NCBI RefSeq assembly: GCF_001439685.1
Contig: NZ_JYLH01000004.1
Location: forward strand, 248,001-312,000
Length of the DNA: 64,000 bases
Origin: Pseudomonas libanensis
GTDB lineage: Bacteria; Pseudomonadota; Gammaproteobacteria; Pseudomonadales; Pseudomonadaceae
Direction: 5' to 3'
Shown: piece by piece, positions 55,516-63,991 of the stretch
How the letters are laid out: every line of letters starts with the position of its first letter
How positions within the stretch are numbered: position 1 is the first letter of the stretch
Position numbers and translations under genes: made by a program
Notes under the pieces: model-generated
What the model was told of the DNA's origin: nothing
Database searches by the model: none
The model's input: only the letters and a program-made list of their open reading frames with translations

Positions 55516-55619
55516 ACCTTTCTCCAAAACTGAACAAGTTACTCACTATTATTCAATTTTACAGAAAGTCAATCCGTCTTAGCCTGCAAGTCATTCGCTT
55601 TCTTGCAGGAACCCTGAGC

Positions 55620-56798
55620 ATGTCACCGCTGATTCGTTTACTCGCCAGTTTCATCGCCCTGATGATGGCCATGGGCATTGGCCGCTTCGCCCTCACTCCG
55701 CAAATGCCACATTTGCTCAGCGAAGGTCAGATCGACCTGACCGGCGCCGGGCTGATCGCAGCCGCCAACTACCTGGGCTACTTCGTGGGCGCGGTGGACT
55801 CGATCTTTGCCCGTAGCCATCAACATGTGCGCGGGCGCCTCTACGGCGGGTTGTGGCTGTGCGTATTGCTGACCCTGGCTTCCTATTGGGCCCATGGGTT
55901 CTGGCCACACGTGTTGCTGCGCTTTGGCACCGGGGTCGCCAGTGCCTGGGCCCTGGTGATGATTACCAGCCTGAGCCAGCCCCTGGCGATTGCCGCCGGC
56001 CGCCCGCGTCTGGGTGCGCTGGTGTTTGCAGGGCCGGGGTTGGGGATTTTGCTGACGGGGCTGCTGGCGCTGGTTTCGAACCTGCTGGGGCAAAGCTCTG
56101 CCACGCTGTGGCTGCTCTACGGGACGGTGGCGCTGGTGATGCTGCTGGCGATTCTGCCGTTTCTACCCAAGCCGGCCCTCACGGTTACACAGGTCGCCAA
56201 CGCGGGAAGCAACGGCAGTATCGCGCACCTGTGCTGGATTTATTTCTTGTACGGATTGGGCTACATCATCCCGGCGACCTTTCTGTCGCAGATGGCCAGC
56301 GCACAATTCAACGGGGCCTGGCAGGCCGATCTGTTCTGGCCCTGCTTTGGCCTGGCTGCGGCGCTGGGTGTGGGGGTGGCAAGCCTGCGCCGCAAGCACC
56401 CGAACACCACCCGTCGCTGGCTGATGGCGACCTTATGGCTGCAAGCGGCTGGGGTATTCGCCTGCCTGCTTGGCAATGGCTGGGGTTTGGCCCTGGGCGT
56501 GTTGCTGTGCGGTGCGCCATTTCTGGCCTGCATGCAGTTGGTGATGGCGCGGCTGCGCGAGGTCGCGCCCCATGGCTACCAACGCAGCACCGGGTTGCTG
56601 ACCGCCAGCTTTGCCATCGGCCAATTGAGCGGGCCCCTGTTGGCGTCGGTCAGCAGCCACCTCAGTGGCACCCTGCACCCGGCGCTGGTCGTTGCCGGTA
56701 CCGGGTTGCTATTAGCGGGCTCAGTGTTGATCAACCGCCCGCTACCGGCGCAGCCGATGTGCGCACAAATGGCCGACGGGGCAGCACATCGAGGTTAG
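55620..56798 (+). CDS. YbfB/YjiJ-family MFS transporter
   Basis: A 392-residue inner-membrane protein with about 12 helices. The N-terminal MAMGIGRFALTPQMPHLL and the ANYLGYFVGA segment (about residues 19-62) are hallmarks of the YbfB/YjiJ group. The substrate is unknown. It is divergent from the LysR gene, with 104 bp between. AGGA lies close upstream of the ATG. Confidence 0.9.
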   Translation: MSPLIRLLASFIALMMAMGIGRFALTPQMPHLLSEGQIDLTGAGLIAAANYLGYFVGAVDSIFARSHQHVRGRLYGGLWLCVLLTLASYWAHGFWPHVLLRFGTGVASAWALVMITSLSQPLAIAAGRPRLGALVFAGPGLGILLTGLLALVSNLLGQSSATLWLLYGTVALVMLLAILPFLPKPALTVTQVANAGSNGSIAHLCWIYFLYGLGYIIPATFLSQMASAQFNGAWQADLFWPCFGLAAALGVGVASLRRKHPNTTRRWLMATLWLQAAGVFACLLGNGWGLALGVLLCGAPFLACMQLVMARLREVAPHGYQRSTGLLTASFAIGQLSGPLLASVSSHLSGTLHPALVVAGTGLLLAGSVLINRPLPAQPMCAQMADGAAHRG

Positions 56799-56810
56799 GC
56801 ACGTGCGAAG

Positions 56811-56906
56811 TGGTGGCGAGCAAGCTTGCTTGCGCTAGGGTGCCAAGCGCCCCCAAAAGCTTGCGACTGCTGCGCAGTCGAGCGGGAGCAAGCTCCCCCG
56901 CCACCG
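56811..56906. repeat. REP-like inverted repeat pair (variant class)
   Basis: GGTGGCGAGCAAGCTTGCTTGCG (left, from 56812) and GAGCGGGAGCAAGCTCCCCCGCCACC (right, to 56905) are imperfect inverses. Between them lie GCTTGCG/GCGCAGTCG palindromes. It sits between convergent genes and differs from the GTGGGAG classes elsewhere in the window. Confidence 0.7.
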
Positions 56907-56930
56907 CATCCATCGAAAAGCGAAGCGTAC

Positions 56931-57767
56931 TCAGCTTAGTTCAATGCGATCCGCATGAATCACAATCTGACCCTGCTTGTAGAGCGCACCAATGGCCTTC
57001 TTGAAGTTGCCCTTGCTCACGCCGAATAAGTTGCTGATCACGGCCGGATCGCTTTTATCGCTGACCGGCAGGGTGCCATTGTTGTCGCGCAACTTGGCGA
57101 GGATCTTGGAGTTCAGGCTGGAGGCCGCTTCCTGGCCGACCGGTTGCAGGCTCAGGCTGATGTTGCCATCGGCGCGGATCTCCTTGATAAAACCTTTTTC
57201 TTCCTTGCCGGGGCGCAGGAACTTGAACACTTCGTTCTTGTGGATCAGGCCCCAGTGCTTGTTGTTGATGATCGCCTTGAAGCCCATGTCCGTGGCTTCG
57301 GCCACCAGCAGGTCGACTTCCTGGCCCACCTGGTAGTTGGCTGGCGTCTTGTCCAGGTAGCGGTCAAGACGTGCGGTGGCGGTGATGCGCTTGGTGTGCT
57401 TGTCGAGGTAGACGTGCACCACGCAATACTCACCCGCGGTCAATTGGCGTTTTTCTTCCGAATACGGCAGCAGCAGATCCTTTGGCAAACCCCAATCGAG
57501 GAATACACCGATGCTGTTGACCTCCACAACTTTCAAACTGGCAAATTCGCCGACTTGAACTTTGGGTTTTTCGGTGGTGGCGATAAGTTTGTCATCGCTG
57601 TCCAGATAAATGAAAACGTTAAGCCAGTCTTCATCTTCACTGGGAATATCTTTAGGGATATACCGATTAGGCAAGAGGATTTCCCCATCTTGCGCACCAT
57701 CAAGGTACAAACCGAAGTTAGTGTGCTTGACCACTTGCAAGCTGTTGTAGCGCCCGACTAAAGCCAT
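56931..57767 (-). CDS. CvfB-like S1 RNA-binding protein
   Basis: A 278-residue protein with three S1-type modules (about 1-65, 70-135 and 145-215; GFKAIINNKHWGLIHKNEVF in the third) and a C-terminal winged helix (DPAVISNLFGVSKGNFKKAIGALYKQGQI). This is the CvfB/YitL layout. The family affects virulence gene expression in Staphylococcus; its role in Pseudomonas is unknown. GAGGG stands eight bases before the ATG at 57767, whereas an in-frame ATG at 57782 has no ribosome site. Confidence 0.88.
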   Translation of the reverse strand: MALVGRYNSLQVVKHTNFGLYLDGAQDGEILLPNRYIPKDIPSEDEDWLNVFIYLDSDDKLIATTEKPKVQVGEFASLKVVEVNSIGVFLDWGLPKDLLLPYSEEKRQLTAGEYCVVHVYLDKHTKRITATARLDRYLDKTPANYQVGQEVDLLVAEATDMGFKAIINNKHWGLIHKNEVFKFLRPGKEEKGFIKEIRADGNISLSLQPVGQEAASSLNSKILAKLRDNNGTLPVSDKSDPAVISNLFGVSKGNFKKAIGALYKQGQIVIHADRIELS

Positions 57768-58089
57768 TTCCAATACCCTCATTGCGTGGGCGGCATTCTA
57801 CCCGAGTTGCGCCTTGCACGCGCGTACGCCTGAAAAATCACGGGCTGGCATGGCGTACCACTGGCAACGCTCCACTCGTCTGATCAATCGGTTGAATTTT
57901 GCCGCGCCACCATCCCCGGCCCGCCCAATGGTTTCGAGCTAAAACAGCAAGTTAGCGCTTTATTTCATCGGTTAACTGCGACTATTTCGAAGCTTGGTAC
58001 TTATTCTCAGGGGATATTTGCCAAGCAATTGTCAAGTATTTCCTGTACGATGCCTGGCCAAGTTAATTTTCTACAGGTTAGTGGCCGCC
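57768..58089. other. 322-bp divergent region without a gene
   Basis: No coding sequence recognised. The half nearest 58090 is AT-richer (TAGCGCTTTATTTCATCGGTT and onward) and probably contains the promoter of the small gene. I could not identify a well-spaced -35/-10 pair. Confidence 0.4.
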
Positions 58090-58269
58090 ATGCGCGTAAA
58101 AGCATCCAACAGCAAAGCAAAGCCAGCTCCCGCCGTTGAAACCAGCGAATCGATCAACAGCCAGATTGCTGCGTTCCTCAAGTCCGGTGGCGAAATCCAG
58201 CAGATTGCCAAGGGCGTGAGTGGCCAGACTTTCGGCCCGTCCAAGCAGATCAGCCTGGGCAAGAAGTAA
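58090..58269 (+). CDS. Conserved small basic protein of unknown function
   Basis: A 59-residue protein: MRVKASNSKAKPAPAVETSE, then INSQIAAFLKSGGEIQQIAK, then a tail GVSGQTFGPSKQISLGKK. It is basic overall, with an Ala/Pro/Lys-rich start. The AAFLKSGGEIQQIAKGVSG segment resembles the end of short helix-turn-helix or phage-type regulators, but no family can be assigned. A GTG nine bases upstream is an alternative start; neither has a strong ribosome site. Confidence 0.65.
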   Translation: MRVKASNSKAKPAPAVETSESINSQIAAFLKSGGEIQQIAKGVSGQTFGPSKQISLGKK

Positions 58270-58476
58270 CACCTGCACGCTGCATCTGGTCCCTAAGCGC
58301 CTTGCCCTCAAGGCGCTAGGACTAGAGTTCGAAACGCCCCCGCACCGCATCCAATATCAAGCTAATCGACGAACGGATCTCAACGCCTGGCATTCGCCGG
58401 TATCCTTGCACACGTCTAGCACGGGCATCTGCTCGAACCCATCCGTTACTGCTCCTCGCTTTTCATGGAGTGAAGC

Positions 58477-59199
58477 ATGCTTAAACGCTGTATTTTCCTG
58501 GTCAGTATTCTGGTCGCCAGCCCATTGGCCGAAGCGCAGATTTTCCAGCGCGAACTGGGTGACTTTGACCTGAAATTGGGCACCACCCCCAGCCGGAGCA
58601 TGGCCCAGGGCCTGGTCAAGCCGACCTCCCCTGGTAGCGACTCGTTCCACGGCGGCCTGGACTTGAGCCACGACAGCGGCCTGTATTTCGGCCAGTTTTC
58701 ACCGAACATGGGCCTGTCCTCACCCAACAATCTCGAAGTCGACTCCTACCTGGGTTTCAAACGCCCTTTCGACCAGACCCTGGGCTATGAAGTGGGCTTG
58801 ATTCACTATAGCTACCCCAAGGTCAGCCCCCTCGACAGCCAGGAGGTCTACGGCGGCCTGAATCTGTTGGGTAACCGCTTTGGCGTGTCTTTCAGCAACG
58901 ACCCCGACCGCCAGGACAGCACCCTGTTTGCCGACCTCGGCGGCACCCAGCCTTTCGGTATCGGCGTCAGCATGAAGTACACCACCCACCAACTGGGCAC
59001 ACCGGTCTCGGTGGAAAACGGCGCCATCAGCAGTTTCAGCGATTGGTCGGTGCAATTTTCCCGGGCGTGGAAAGGCATTGACCTGGACCTGATTTACAGC
59101 GACTCCAGCCTCAGCGGCGGTGACTGCTCGGCCTACTCCGGACACAATTCGCAATGTGACGGCCTGTTGACCTTGAAGGCTGTCCGGCCGTTTTATTGA
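58477..59199 (+). CDS. TorF-family putative porin
   Basis: A 240-residue outer-membrane beta-barrel protein with a signal peptide (about 1-20, ends PLAEA). Alternating strands are typical of the family: GGLDLSHDSGLYFGQFSPNM, EVDSYLGFKRPF, YEVGLIHYSYP. The end VRPFY has a terminal aromatic residue for barrel insertion. The substrate is unknown. GGAG lies six bases before the ATG. It is followed by a DUF6279 lipoprotein gene 66 bp downstream. Confidence 0.85.
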   Translation: MLKRCIFLVSILVASPLAEAQIFQRELGDFDLKLGTTPSRSMAQGLVKPTSPGSDSFHGGLDLSHDSGLYFGQFSPNMGLSSPNNLEVDSYLGFKRPFDQTLGYEVGLIHYSYPKVSPLDSQEVYGGLNLLGNRFGVSFSNDPDRQDSTLFADLGGTQPFGIGVSMKYTTHQLGTPVSVENGAISSFSDWSVQFSRAWKGIDLDLIYSDSSLSGGDCSAYSGHNSQCDGLLTLKAVRPFY

Positions 59200-59265
59200 T
59201 GGGCTGAACTGTCGCACCCCGCGCAGGTTCACATGCATTAACCCCATCCGTGCAAGGACTCGCCC

Positions 59266-60135
59266 ATGTTGCGCCGGCTCAAACTCCTGATGGTACTGCT
59301 GACCATGAGCCTGGTGCTCGCCGGGTGCAATCGCGTGGGCCTGGCCTACCGTAATCTCGACGTGATCATCCCTTGGACCCTCAACGACTACCTGGACATG
59401 AACGCCGGGCAAAAGAGCTGGTTCAACGACACCCTCAAGGAACACCTGGCCTGGCATTGCACCACGCAATTGCCGGGTTACCTGGACTGGCTGGACCGCC
59501 TGCAGCAAATGGTCGACAGCAGCCAAATCACTGACGCCGCGCTGCAAACCCGAACCATCGAAGCCAAGCAGGCGATTGCCGAGATCGCACGGGAAATCAC
59601 CCCGTCCGCCGTGCAGTTGCTGCAAGGTCTGGATGATCAACAGGTCAAGGACATGAGCGACGCCCTTGCCAAGGACCTGCGCAAACGCCAGGACGAATAC
59701 CTCAAGCCACCGCTGGCCCAGCAGATCAAGGAGCGCGCCGAGCGTATGAGCAAGCGCCTTGACGCCTGGATCGGCCCGCTGAGCGCCGGCCAGCAACACC
59801 GCGTAACGGCCTGGTCCCTCGCCTTGGGTGAACAGAACCAGGCGTGGATCGGCAACCGCGCCCATTGGCAGGCGCAGTTTATCGAGGCCGTCGAACACCG
59901 CCACGACGCCAACTTCCCGCAGAAGATGCAACGTTTGCTGGTGGACAGGGAGAGTTTATGGACGCCTGAATACCGTGCTGCCTATGCCCAGACCGAAGCG
60001 GCAGCGCGCAGTCTGATCGTGGATCTGATGGCTGAGAGCACGGTGCAACAGCGGCAGAAGCTGAAGCAAAAAATCGAGGCCGTACGGGGCGATTTCAAAG
60101 CTCTTAAATGCTTCAAGGCCGGCGCAAATCAATAG
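59266..60135 (+). CDS. DUF6279-like lipoprotein
   Basis: A 289-residue protein with a lipobox VLAGC (C21). The mature part is almost entirely helical: LDVIIPWTLNDYLDMNAGQKSWFNDTLKEHLAWH, with repeated basic/acidic coiled segments such as ERAERMSKRLDAWIGPLSAGQQHRV. The function is unknown. AAGGA precedes the ATG. It may be co-transcribed with the TorF-like gene. Confidence 0.83.
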   Translation: MLRRLKLLMVLLTMSLVLAGCNRVGLAYRNLDVIIPWTLNDYLDMNAGQKSWFNDTLKEHLAWHCTTQLPGYLDWLDRLQQMVDSSQITDAALQTRTIEAKQAIAEIAREITPSAVQLLQGLDDQQVKDMSDALAKDLRKRQDEYLKPPLAQQIKERAERMSKRLDAWIGPLSAGQQHRVTAWSLALGEQNQAWIGNRAHWQAQFIEAVEHRHDANFPQKMQRLLVDRESLWTPEYRAAYAQTEAAARSLIVDLMAESTVQQRQKLKQKIEAVRGDFKALKCFKAGANQ

Positions 60136-60174
60136 GGATGGGAGCATGGCTCCCGCCCACATTGGATTCAGGGG

Positions 60175-60576
60175 TTATATAGCGCCACCGGCAATCGCAG
60201 CCTCGGAAGCGACCCGCTCAAAGGTCGCCTCATCCAGCGCGTCCTCCTGCTCGTCCATTACGTGCCGGGGATGCTCATTGCCAGGAATCGAACTGTCGAT
60301 CAACGCCAGCAGGCTTGCACCCCGCGGGGTCAAGATGAAGTTTTCACCGTTGCCGCCCTCCTCTTCGGGGCGCGACTCAATGAACCCGCGCTTGAACAGC
60401 AGCGCCTCGTAGTCCGCAGCAGTCTTTTTCAGCGCATCCAGGTTGCCGGTGTCCTCGCCAGCCGTCGCTTTATCAGCGGCTTCCTGCTCGGCGTATTTGC
60501 GCGGGGCAAAGCTGCCCTCGCCGTTCTGCACTTCATGCAGCAGACGTTCGATCAGATCCCAGTTGTAAGTCGTCAT
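60175..60576 (-). CDS. Small acidic protein, possible DUF2513-like regulator
   Basis: A 133-residue protein starting MTTYNWDLIERLLHEVQNGE. The order helix (IERLLHEV), then DYEALLFKRGFIESR, then NFILTPRGASLLALI looks like a winged-helix module similar to DUF2513 proteins. The C-terminal part is acidic (MDEQEDALDEATFERVASEA). AGGAGG stands six bases before the ATG, so this start is favoured over a much longer open frame. The function is unknown. Confidence 0.7.
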   Translation of the reverse strand: MTTYNWDLIERLLHEVQNGEGSFAPRKYAEQEAADKATAGEDTGNLDALKKTAADYEALLFKRGFIESRPEEEGGNGENFILTPRGASLLALIDSSIPGNEHPRHVMDEQEDALDEATFERVASEAAIAGGAI

Positions 60577-60730
60577 CCTGATTCCTCCTGCAGGCCGATG
60601 GAAAATTAGCCCGTCATAGGTAGTGACACGTGCGGGCACTGGCCGTTCACCCGGATAGACGGGCGCCATTTCTCTGAACTTTCCAGACGTTCGCCGCCTC
60701 AACAGCCTATACCGCCAAGGAGGTCCGACC

Positions 60731-61006
60731 ATGAAAACCCTGAGAAACCTGGCCATCGCCGCCACGTTGCTTGCCGCCCTGCCCGCCTGGGCTTGTACGC
60801 TCGACGAGGCCACGGCCAAGCGCGAAGAACTGGCCAGGGAAGTGACCAAGCTCACCGAGCAGAACCCAACCAAGGCCAAGGAGATGAATGACGAGTTGCA
60901 GAAAATGGATCTGGATAATGAGAGCGCGGAGTTTCCCGACAAGTGCCAGTTGATTGATGCCCGGCTTAAGGAACTGAAGGAAGCTGCGGCCAAGGCCAAA
61001 AGCTGA
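60731..61006 (+). CDS. Small periplasmic coiled-coil protein of unknown function
   Basis: A 91-residue protein with a signal peptide (about 1-21, ends LPAWAC). The mature part is a charged helix (EATAKREELAREVTKLTEQNPTKAKEMNDELQKM) with two cysteines (C22 and one in FPDKCQLI) that could form a disulfide. AAGGAGGT stands directly upstream of the ATG, a very strong site. A repeat pair and terminator follow. No family assigned. Confidence 0.8.
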   Translation: MKTLRNLAIAATLLAALPAWACTLDEATAKREELAREVTKLTEQNPTKAKEMNDELQKMDLDNESAEFPDKCQLIDARLKELKEAAAKAKS

Positions 61007-61013
61007 GTAAGGC

Positions 61014-61059
61014 GGGACGCGGAGCGTCCCAGGCGGCATTCCCACGCGGAGCGTGGGAA
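61014..61059. repeat. Two tandem hairpins with identical GGA loops
   Basis: GGGACGC-GGA-GCGTCCC (61014-61030) and TTCCCACGC-GGA-GCGTGGGAA (61039-61059). The stems differ in sequence but share the loop and the CGC/GCG closing base pairs. The second is a frequent Pseudomonas intergenic palindrome. Confidence 0.85.
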
Positions 61060-61072
61060 CGATCAACTGATG

Positions 61073-61104
61073 GTGAAAAAAAACCGGACATCGTCCGGTT
61101 TTTT
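61073..61104. terminator. Bidirectional rho-independent terminator
   Basis: AACCGGAC and GTCCGGTT pair around ATC, with an A-run before and a T-run after. It serves the small gene on the plus strand and the DEAD-box helicase gene on the minus strand. Confidence 0.92.
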
Positions 61105-61117
61105 CATGCCCAACTGC

Positions 61118-62464
61118 TTATTCGGCAGCCGGCGCTTCAGGCTTGCGGCGCTTGAGCGGCGCCATGCCATCCTTGCTGACCAGCGACAGGTTGTCGGTCT
61201 TCGGCCGGTTGGCGATCTTGCGCTTGGTCGGCGATTTGGCGCCGGCCTTTTTCTTCTCACCCTTGGCGTCGGTCTTTTTCTTCTTCACGCCAACGGCCTT
61301 GCCCGACGCCTTGACCTTCTTCGGCCCGGTGTAGGTGCCTTTGACTTCCTTGATGGTGCGGCGCTCGAACGACTGCTTGAGGTAGCGCTCGATGCTCGAC
61401 ATCAGGTTCCAGTCGCCGTGGCAGATCAGCGAGATGGCCAGGCCATCGTTGCCGGCACGTCCGGTACGGCCAATACGGTGTACGTATTCGTCGCCGCTGC
61501 GGGGCATGTCGAAGTTGATCACCATGTCCAGGCCGTCCACGTCCAGGCCGCGGGCGGCGACGTCGGTGGCCACCAGGATCTTGACGCCGCCAGCCTTGAG
61601 GCGGTCGATGGCCAGCTTGCGGTCCTTCTGGTCTTTCTCGCCGTGCAGCACGAAAGCCTTGTAGTCCTGCGCCACCAGGCGACCGTAGATGCGGTCAGCC
61701 GCAGCCCGGGTGTTGGTGAACACGATGGCCTTCTGATAGGTCTCATTGGCCAACAGCCAGTTGAGGATCTGCTCTTTGTGCACATTGTGGTCGGCGGTGA
61801 CGATCTGCTGGCGCGTGGTCGCGTTGAGATCGCTGACATTGTTGACCTGCAGGTGCTCAGGGTTGTTCAGGACCTTGGCGACCATGTCGCGCAGGGTCGA
61901 ACCGCCAGTAGTGGCGGAGAACAGCATGGTCTGCTGACGATTGACGCACTCGGCCACCAGGCGCTGCACGTCATCGGCGAAGCCCATGTCGAGCATGCGG
62001 TCGGCTTCGTCGAGCACCAGCACTTCGACTTCCTTGAGATCAAGGTTGCCGGCATTGAGTTGCTCGATCATGCGCCCCGGCGTGCCGATCAGGATGTCCG
62101 GCACCTTGCGCAGCATGGCGGCCTGGACCTTGAAATCTTCGCCGCCGGTGATCAGGCCGGACTTGATGAAGGTGAACTGCGAGAAGCGCTCCACTTCCTT
62201 CAGGGTCTGCTGGGCCAGCTCGCGGGTCGGCAGCAGGATCAAGGTCTTGATGCTCACACGGACTTTGGCCGGACCGATCAGGCGGTGCAGGATCGGCAAG
62301 ACAAAAGCGGCGGTCTTGCCGCTGCCGGTTTGAGCCGTCACCCGCAGGTCACGCCCCTGGAGCGCGAGCGGGATGGCCGCTGCTTGCACAGGCGTAGGCT
62401 CGACAAATTTAAGCTCGGCCACGGCTTTGAGCAGGCGTTCGTGCAGGGCGAATTGGGAAAACAC
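61118..62464 (-). CDS. DEAD-box RNA helicase (RhlE-like)
   Basis: A 448-residue ATP-dependent RNA helicase. The Q motif region is FVEPTPVQ, motif I is AQTGSGKT near residue 46, Ia is PTREL, motif II is DEAD, motif III is SAT, and motif VI is HRIGRTGRAG. The C-terminal tail (about 380-448) is very Lys-rich (KVKASGKAVGVKKKKTDAKG), giving extra RNA affinity. The start is GTG at 62464, with GAGG eight bases upstream, matching the usual FSQFALHERLLKAV N-terminus. It is probably involved in ribosome assembly or RNA decay; the exact paralogue is uncertain. Confidence 0.92.
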   Translation of the reverse strand: MFSQFALHERLLKAVAELKFVEPTPVQAAAIPLALQGRDLRVTAQTGSGKTAAFVLPILHRLIGPAKVRVSIKTLILLPTRELAQQTLKEVERFSQFTFIKSGLITGGEDFKVQAAMLRKVPDILIGTPGRMIEQLNAGNLDLKEVEVLVLDEADRMLDMGFADDVQRLVAECVNRQQTMLFSATTGGSTLRDMVAKVLNNPEHLQVNNVSDLNATTRQQIVTADHNVHKEQILNWLLANETYQKAIVFTNTRAAADRIYGRLVAQDYKAFVLHGEKDQKDRKLAIDRLKAGGVKILVATDVAARGLDVDGLDMVINFDMPRSGDEYVHRIGRTGRAGNDGLAISLICHGDWNLMSSIERYLKQSFERRTIKEVKGTYTGPKKVKASGKAVGVKKKKTDAKGEKKKAGAKSPTKRKIANRPKTDNLSLVSKDGMAPLKRRKPEAPAAE

Positions 62465-62657
62465 GGGTGCTACCTCGAAGAAATACAAAATATCAGCGGC
62501 ATAGGTTACCGGTTTCGCGCGTCCAAACCGAGTTTCTTTACGCGAACGGTGCTAATCAGCTGGTTTTTTGTCAGCGCATTTGTCTACAACGTCAACTTTG
62601 TTGCACTTAAATGCTCTAATCCCCTCGTCTTGCCTTACAGAAGAATCGGTTTCATTC

Positions 62658-63950
62658 ATGGATATCAAACAGCTCTGGCTCAACGCCCAGGACCTCTGGG
62701 GCACCCTCGATGAACATCCGCTGCTGCACGCTGGCCTCGGCTTGCTGGTGTTGCTGGTGGTGGCCCTGCTGCTCGGACGGGTAGCGCGCTACCTGATCAT
62801 CCACGCCATCAAGTTGCTTGGCCGGCAACCGGCCCTGCACTGGCTCAACGACCTGCTGCACAACAAAGTCTTCCATCGCCTGGCGCAGATGACGCCGTCC
62901 CTGGTTATCCAGTTCGGCCTGTACCTGGTGCCGGGCCTGAGCAAGACCGCCATCCTGTTTATCGGCAATGTGGCCCTGGCGATCACCATTCTGTTCCTGG
63001 TGCTGGCCATGAGCGCGCTGCTCAATGCCCTGCTGGACATCTACGCCCGCACCGAACATGCACGCACCCGCTCGATCAAGGGCTATGTGCAACTGGCGAA
63101 GATGGTGTTGTTCGTGTTTGGCGCGATCATCATCGTCGCTACGTTGATCGACCGTTCGCCGCTGCTGTTGCTGTCGGGGCTGGGTGCCATGTCAGCGGTG
63201 ATCCTATTGGTGTACAAGGACACCCTGCTGTCGTTCGTCGCCAGCGTGCAGCTGACCAGCAACGACATGCTGCGGGTCGGCGACTGGATCGAAATGCCCC
63301 AGGTCGGTGCCGACGGTGATGTGGTGGATATCACCCTGCACACGGTCAAGGTGCAGAACTTCGACAAGACCATTGTCTCCATCCCCACCTGGCGCCTGAT
63401 GTCCGAGTCGTTCAAGAACTGGCGCGGCATGCAGGCTTCCGGGGGGCGGCGCATCAAGCGCAGCTTGTATATCGATGCCAGCGGCGTGCGCTTTTTACGC
63501 GATGACGAAGAAGTGCGCATGACCCAGGTGCACCTGCTCACCGGCTATATCGGGCGCAAGCAGGCCGAACTCAAGGCCTGGAACGAAGCCCAGGGCCACA
63601 GCGCGCAACTGTCGGCCAACCGCCGGCGCATGACCAACCTGGGCACTTTCCGCGCCTATGCCCTGGCCTATCTGCAAAGCCATCCGGACATCCAGCCGAA
63701 CATGACCTGCATGGTGCGCCAGATGCAAACCACCGCCCAAGGCGTACCGCTGGAGATCTACTGCTTTACCCGTACCACGGCGTGGGGCGATTACGAGCGG
63801 ATCCAGGGGGATATCTTTGATTATCTGTTGGCGGTGTTGCCGGAGTTCGGGTTGAGCCTGTATCAGCAACCGAGCGGCAATGACCTGCGCGCCGGCGTAT
63901 TGCCTGCCTTGGCCGGTGCCGCCCAGGTATCCGCTGTCGAAACAGCATGA
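62658..63950 (+). CDS. MscS-type mechanosensitive channel (YbdG-like)
   Basis: A 430-residue inner-membrane protein. Four or five N-terminal helices (about 15-180) precede the pore helix region LLLSGLGAMSAVILLVYKDTLLSFVASV. The beta domain has MLRVGDWIEMPQVGADGDVVDITLHTVKVQNFDKTIVSIPT. The long C-terminal cytoplasmic part is like YbdG/YnaI. It releases solutes on membrane stretch. The ATG at 62658 starts MDIKQLWLNAQ; a TTG 90 bases upstream is less likely. It is divergent from the helicase gene. Confidence 0.9.
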   Translation: MDIKQLWLNAQDLWGTLDEHPLLHAGLGLLVLLVVALLLGRVARYLIIHAIKLLGRQPALHWLNDLLHNKVFHRLAQMTPSLVIQFGLYLVPGLSKTAILFIGNVALAITILFLVLAMSALLNALLDIYARTEHARTRSIKGYVQLAKMVLFVFGAIIIVATLIDRSPLLLLSGLGAMSAVILLVYKDTLLSFVASVQLTSNDMLRVGDWIEMPQVGADGDVVDITLHTVKVQNFDKTIVSIPTWRLMSESFKNWRGMQASGGRRIKRSLYIDASGVRFLRDDEEVRMTQVHLLTGYIGRKQAELKAWNEAQGHSAQLSANRRRMTNLGTFRAYALAYLQSHPDIQPNMTCMVRQMQTTAQGVPLEIYCFTRTTAWGDYERIQGDIFDYLLAVLPEFGLSLYQQPSGNDLRAGVLPALAGAAQVSAVETA

Positions 63951-63970
63951 TGTGACCGCAACAGGATTAT

Positions 63971-63991
63971 GGCAGTGATGCCGTAATCTCC
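63971..63991. other. Imperfect hairpin after the MscS-type gene
   Basis: GATTATGGCA and TGCCGTAATC can pair around a short loop about 20 bp after the stop. No T-run follows within the window, so a terminator cannot be claimed. The last 50 bases hold no gene start I can recognise. Confidence 0.35.

Noticed and set aside
58720-59931. Minus-strand open frame spanning the TorF-like and DUF6279 genes
   Set aside because: Antisense to two genes with signal peptides and good ribosome sites; no domain of its own.
61070-62713. Long plus-strand open frame opposite the DEAD-box helicase
   Set aside because: Antisense shadow; helicase motifs are all on the minus strand.
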